This document shows, piece by piece, positions 60,084 to 64,000 of a stretch of 64,000 bases of DNA; position 1 is the stretch's first letter; each line of letters starts with the position of its first letter. The stretch comes from Arctopsyche grandis (taxonomy: Eukaryota > Arthropoda > Insecta > Trichoptera > Hydropsychidae). A program made the position numbers and the translations under genes. The stretch covers positions 20,662,986 through 20,726,985 of the forward strand of contig NC_135355.1 of the NCBI RefSeq assembly GCF_051622035.1, written 5' to 3'. Below the pieces are notes generated by a model. That model saw nothing but the letters and a program-made list of their open reading frames with translations. It ran no database searches and was not told where the DNA came from.

Positions 60084-60492
60084 TTGTATTGTTGGTTCGT
60101 AAATCCACGACGTCAGCGAACAAATTAATATACAGATAAATTTAAACAAAATAAAACTATTCAAATACATTTAATAAAATGTTTACTATTAGATTGGCCA
60201 TGTTTAAGTGGTTTATATTACAAATACCGAGTGAAGCCGGGTAAAAACACTATTAAGTAATAAATAGAAAGATAATTTAATAAAGTAATAAGCCGAGCAA
60301 ATGTCGTAAATATGTTCGCGACACGCTCTCTGAAATATCGACGACATCCTCCCAAGGCAATCCGATGGGTACTGCGGGAATTATGGAGGGGCGTGTGGCT
60401 CGCCAAAGATTGGAACACGCTGTATTTGCTAGCTCCATCAAATACTGTGGTGGATACCTCTAGTGTTAACGCTGCCAATGGGTGACAAAAGC
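60084..60492 (-). repeat. Unclassified repeat, minus copy of an inverted pair
   Basis: Reverse complement of 55850-56300 at about 95% identity, apart from a loss of roughly 50 bp near the CCATTG end and short length differences inside. Also carries the CCCGGCTTCACTCGG unit. Confidence 0.7.
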
Positions 60493-60512
60493 AAATCAAG
60501 CAGAACGTCGAC

Positions 60513-61393
60513 CAGTAGCGGCTCGTGAGATTTCATAGTGGGGGGGGCTGCAGAGATTATTCAGGCTGTAGTAGCTCGTTAACCAAACCGGTGATCGAAT
60601 AAAAACAAAAGTAGTGTACGGACGCCAGGGGTTCTCAATCGAGATGCCACCTGATGTCGTGATGTGTGTATAGCTCGTGGTAAGCGTCGGCGTGGTTTTC
60701 CCCCCAATGGTGCCTTCCTTCGTCGTCTGTGGTCTGGTTTTTACTGATGGTGGCTCTGCGTCTGTCTCCCTCTCTCGTACAGTTTGCGTATGCGAGTGTA
60801 ATTAGGGAAGCAAGAAAATGGAGGGAGATTATATGCAATGACAACAGGTCGTTAATCTGTTTTTGTATGTAACTATATTTCCAGTTAAATGTACAGAGAG
60901 CAAGCAGGGGAAAAGGGGGGGGGGGAAAAGTAAACAAAGTACACATGTTGTGGTTTGAGGTTATGTCAAACCCAACACGTGGCTTGTCTCACTTCGACGA
61001 AGAGAGACCAGGGTGTTCCTTACTTCTCACCGGACGTATACTAAAGCTGAACTCCCAGTATCGTCTGCCGATCAGGCCGAGCTGACCGGTGACTCAGTGG
61101 TGAGAACGAAGTCGGGAGCGAACCGAGATGTTCACTCGACCGAAGCGGAAAGCGAATAGGCAAATGGAAACGCGCGCAAACCGCCGCTTCCAAAACAAAC
61201 AAAGGCACCTGGTGGGTCGTAAGGCCACGAACGCCGACCATCCAACAATTGGTCTGAACAAATAGCTTGAATATATACTTACTATACTGGGAGGTCTGCA
61301 GCCCCGCAGCCCATGTGGATGACAAAAATAGCATGCATTTGTACTGTACTGGGAGGCTGCAGTCCCGCAGCCAATACGGATGAGCCGCCACTG
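60513..61393. mobile_element. hAT MITE (8-bp TSD) hosting a solo LTR
   Basis: CAGTAGCGGCTCGTGAG at the left and GATGAGCCGCCACTG at the right are inverted repeats, starting CAGTRGCGGCTC. Identical 8-bp flanks ACGTCGAC (60505-60512 and 61394-61401) show a hAT insertion. Without the LTR inside, the hAT part is about 230 bp and non-coding. Confidence 0.88.
60615..61260 (-). mobile_element. Solo LTR, family B, reverse orientation (646 bp)
   Basis: The plus strand reads TGTACGGACGCCAGGGG...TTGGTCTGAACA, the reverse complement pattern of the 44679 LTR and of almost the same length, but well diverged. Flanks AGTAG and AATAG match at 4 of 5, an aged TSD. It is inserted in the hAT MITE and has no internal region. 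Confidence 0.82.
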
Positions 61394-61401
61394 ACGTCGA
61401 C

Positions 61402-61870
61402 GCATACCCCTAGGAATTCCTCTGGAATGCAAACTGCATACTTTGCACACGTCCCCTAAAAGTGCAGCTGTACAAACACGACCTCCGAAAGCCCCATTCT
61501 TTGCACATGGTCGCGTACAACGTACCCTATATAAAACCGTACAGCAGACTCAACAGTCAGTCAGCCAGACTCACTCAACCAGAAGCAGTCAGCTAACAGC
61601 ACTCAAGTAGAAGCAGTCAGCCAGCAACCGCTCTACTAAGCCACAATGGAAGAACCGCTCCAGAACACAGCCGCTTCGAGAACTTCCAGAACACAGCCGA
61701 ATCCAGCCGCTTCGAGAACTTCCTCAACATAGCCATACTTATACACTTGTGTACCCAAAATTATAATAAACCACAATTTATTCAAACAATTAAAAAAGCT
61801 TCCAACAAACACGACTGTGTTTCGTTAGGCTGGGATACGGTCAACATTCATACCTCAGCCTACACACAAA
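61402..61870 (+). mobile_element. Probable LTR-like promoter-bearing repeat
   Basis: A TATA box (TATAAAA, 61529-61535) is followed about 25-30 bp on by CAGACTCAACAGTCAGTCAG (initiator-like), a repetitive AGAAGCAGTCAGC stretch and an AATAAA (61765-61770), the U3-R-U5 order of an LTR. Its TG...CA ends and TSD are not clear. A small ORF (MEEPLQNTAASRT...) inside is repetitive and not a credible gene. A fossil, family unresolved. Confidence 0.45.
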
Positions 61871-62182
61871 TCCACGAAGTCAAAAACGCACATTCATTCA
61901 TCATTTCTATCGGGTGAACGGGTTGAACGCACTCAACTTTTTAATATGAATTGCCTTACATTATGTTCATATATAACATAAAACTTAATTTTAATTCGTG
62001 TATTCGTGTCCTTTCCGAAACCACCCGTTGAAATCAATGGGCACAACGCTAGTATAATATTAGGTTGTAGTCCAATGTCAACTGCAAATTGGAAGAATTT
62101 CATATGCATTTCATAGCAGTTGGTAGCCGTGGCAAGGTGTCAGTTGTCAGTTGTCAGTTGTCAGTGGCGACCGGCGATCGCG

Positions 62183-62365
62183 ATGGGTAACTCTTCGTCC
62201 AGTCAGCCGCGCTCCGTCTCCTTCGAAAACCGACAGCCGATTCAGCTGACGGAAGCCGCTCTGCGCAAAGCGGCTGCGCAGTCGCAGTCGCCCTCTACTC
62301 GACCGGAAACGGAAACGGAAACGGAAACCCATTCGACCAGACCGACGTCTTCTCCCCCTCAGGTC
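62183..62365 (+). CDS. Probable first exon of MIC19/CHCHD3
   Basis: ATG at 62183 opens MGNSSSSQPRSVSFENRQPIQLTEAALRKAAAQ. A Gly at position 2 with Ser at position 6-type context fits N-myristoylation, and PRSVSFEN resembles the conserved start of MICOS subunit MIC19 (CHCHD3/6), which acts at mitochondrial cristae junctions. The frame continues through a PETETETET microsatellite to SSPPQ, where CAG|GTCCTT could be the donor, though it is a poor one; without splicing it stops four codons later. Upstream, four tandem TGTCAGT units (62137-62166) look like a clustered initiator. The CHCH domain would lie beyond the window. Other small myristoylated proteins are possible. Confidence 0.45.
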
Positions 62366-62374
62366 CTTACATAA

Positions 62375-62789
62375 TATCGCACTCGCCACGCTCTGCTCTA
62401 CATACACTCTCTACACCCCACACTCTACCGTAACCACTCGCTTGACATTTCTATTGACGTCATCCTTCTATTTCTGTGCACGCATTGCATGTGACACCAT
62501 TTTCTCATTTGTTATTTGTCATAAGGACATCTTCCTTTCATGGAATTCTGTCATTTCTATCGTCTCCTCGATATTTTATTCGTACTTTTCCGGATACACC
62601 CGCCTCGTGAATTGCTTCGTGATTACCGTATTGAATAAAGCTTATTCGAATATAAAAAAATTCTGATGTGACCAACCCATGATATTATCTATGTATTTGA
62701 GAAATATAAGAAGGTCACAAAACTAAATTCGATAATTAAACATACATACTCGTTCACACATACTGGTTATGAGAGCATTTTCGATACAA
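62375..62789 (+). other. Downstream of the possible MIC19 exon
   Basis: It could be intron or 3' sequence; no exon or element is identified. AATAAAGC lies at about 62633. Confidence 0.35.
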
Positions 62790-64000
62790 ATTGAGCGCAA
62801 ATCTAGGGAAACTTACCTGTTCCGGTTGTCCGATTTTGTTCAATTTTTTTTTATTACTTAAAATCACTATAATTATTATACACATTAAATGTCAAGAAAA
62901 TAAAAATAATTTAAAAGGTCAAAATAAAATAATGAAATATTGTTTTAAAAAAAAATATTACTTCCGATTTATGAATTCTGACCAAAACCTTTTCAGCTCT
63001 AAGTTAGTGCATAAGGAATACAAATATAAATTTTCAGTTTGATACGTTCAGGGTTGTGGAAAGAATCGTGGTCACAACATTTTTGACTTTTCTAAGAGGA
63101 AAAAAATCCCACTTCCGGTTCATTAAATTTAGTGATTTTTTTTATTTTTCGTGAAGAGCACACTTATTTAAGAGGTCGAATAAAATAGCGGAAGAAAAAT
63201 TGGACAAGAGTAAACTGCCACTTCCAGTCGACAGCTGCTTACCAAATTTTATACATAACTTGGTATTAAACTTAAACTTCTAGATATGAAATTTCAGTTC
63301 AATAAATTAAAAGGTTTCTAAGAGAAACATAAAAAACCTCGATTCTCTAGAGTAAAAGTACTACTTCCGGTTCAGATAAAAATATTAAAAAAATATTAGG
63401 TTATAAAATTTATAATTTCTATTATATATAAAAAAAATCTCAGTCCGATTAAGGTAGCAGTTTGTGAGATAATTGAATTCAAAAACTTTTAAAAAAAAGG
63501 GGATCCTATAAGGGCGGTTTCAGACTAGCGTTTTTTTCTGCGCGTATACGGTCGTTTCGGCATACGCGCTTACACGCGCGCTACTTTTCGCGCTTCAAAA
63601 AACCGGACGCGCGTACACGGGCTTATTCCGGCGTTTTCGCTAAAACCGGTAGTGGTGATTAAGTATCAACATGGATAATACGAGCTTATAAGCGCGTATA
63701 CGCTCGTAAGAGTTGCGCGTATGGAAAACGACGCGCCTATACGCGCCTACATGCACTTCAAAAAACGAGATTATACGAGCGTATAAAACGCTAGTCTGAA
63801 ACCGCCCTAAGGGGAGGTACCATTTCTGGTCAACTTTTTTTTTTTTTACAAAATTTACGTCATATCGATAAGAATTTCAGTAACTGATTCTATGTTTCAG
63901 TTCGATAGGACTAACGGTGTTCAAAAAATCCCCAAAATACACAGGCATACACACACACTTTTTTTATAGATCATGAAACCATGATCAGAAATCGATTCCG
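62790..64000 (-). repeat. Dispersed repeat with CCGGAAG modules, copy 2
   Basis: Reverse-oriented relative of 36200-37000: GAATCGTGGTCACAACATTTTTGAC and CACTTCCGGTTCATT match it in complement. Several CTTCCGGTT modules recur at spacings of about 120-150 bp. It is interrupted by the MITE at 63512-63807 and runs off the window. Confidence 0.6.
63512..63807. mobile_element. GGGCGG-TIR MITE, copy 2 (TAA TSD)
   Basis: 296 bp, same ends as 58162-58458, flanked by TAA (63509-63511 and 63808-63810), inserted in the opposite orientation. The two copies are about 90-95% identical. Confidence 0.9.

Noticed and set aside
61646-61731. Small ORF MEEPLQNTAASRT... as a host peptide gene
   Set aside because: Repetitive Ser/Arg/Thr codons within an LTR-like unit; no signal peptide or known family.

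Overview
The window is insect nuclear DNA: AT-rich, with short spliced introns, a ZAD-type zinc-finger gene (an arthropod-specific class) and a short interstitial TTAGG tract. I cannot settle the order. All calls come from reading the sequence; no database search was run.

Host genes. Five multi-exon genes could be rebuilt with consistent splice phases, plus a small ORF and several single-exon candidates. (1) 3972-9087, minus: type III geranylgeranyl diphosphate synthase, 8 exons, 326 aa. (2) 10656-12254, plus: SRP19, the 19-kDa signal recognition particle protein, 4 exons, 149 aa, divergent from (1). (3) 12349-16460, minus: a 1300-aa membrane protein with signal peptide, about 35-40 leucine-rich repeats, LRR C-terminal cap, FN3-like domain and one membrane span, ending 94 bp from the SRP19 stop. 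(4) 18100-23240, minus: a ZAD protein with eleven C2H2 fingers, 10 exons, 644 aa. (5) 49788-53147, plus: RRN3/TIF-IA, the RNA polymerase I initiation factor, 7 exons, 542 aa, preceded by a 91-codon ORF in the same frame that stops 6 nt before its ATG. (6) 53818-54969, minus: RBM18, an RRM protein, tail-to-tail with RRN3. A probable first exon of MIC19/CHCHD3 lies at 62183-62365. Weak candidate exons at 30.1-30.2, 35.6, 40.4 and 41.1 kb suggest that 27-41 kb holds parts of genes with large introns.

The rest is mostly mobile DNA, much of it with readable target-site duplications (TSDs). DNA transposons include three PIF/Harbinger derivatives (TWA TSDs); a 3.2-kb TTAA-target element with a Kolobok/Mutator-like transposase, plus short (TA)n-bearing derivatives; a piggyBac-type MITE; several hAT MITEs (8-bp TSDs); long palindromes with a 9-bp TSD; and a 0.3-kb TIR MITE (TWA TSDs). 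Retroelements include an RTE-type LINE family, another LINE family ending in a hairpin and (ATTTA)n, tRNA-headed SINEs, a compact young LTR element at 1-1097 and several solo LTRs.

Layout: 0-1.1 kb LTR element; 1.1-4 kb AT-rich; 4-23.3 kb gene-dense block with elements confined to introns and intergenic gaps; 23.3-49 kb gene-poor repeats, including a 39-bp GC-rich minisatellite (38.5-39.3 kb) and a deeply nested cluster (43.5-47.5 kb); 49.5-55 kb the RRN3/RBM18 pair; 55-64 kb nested transposons and the possible MIC19 exon.

No clear new cellular system is present. The most interesting items are the in-frame ORF directly upstream of RRN3, a 3' hairpin with a conserved loop and changing stems shared by LINEs and SINEs, the Kolobok-like element with its miniature relatives, and the nested insertions.
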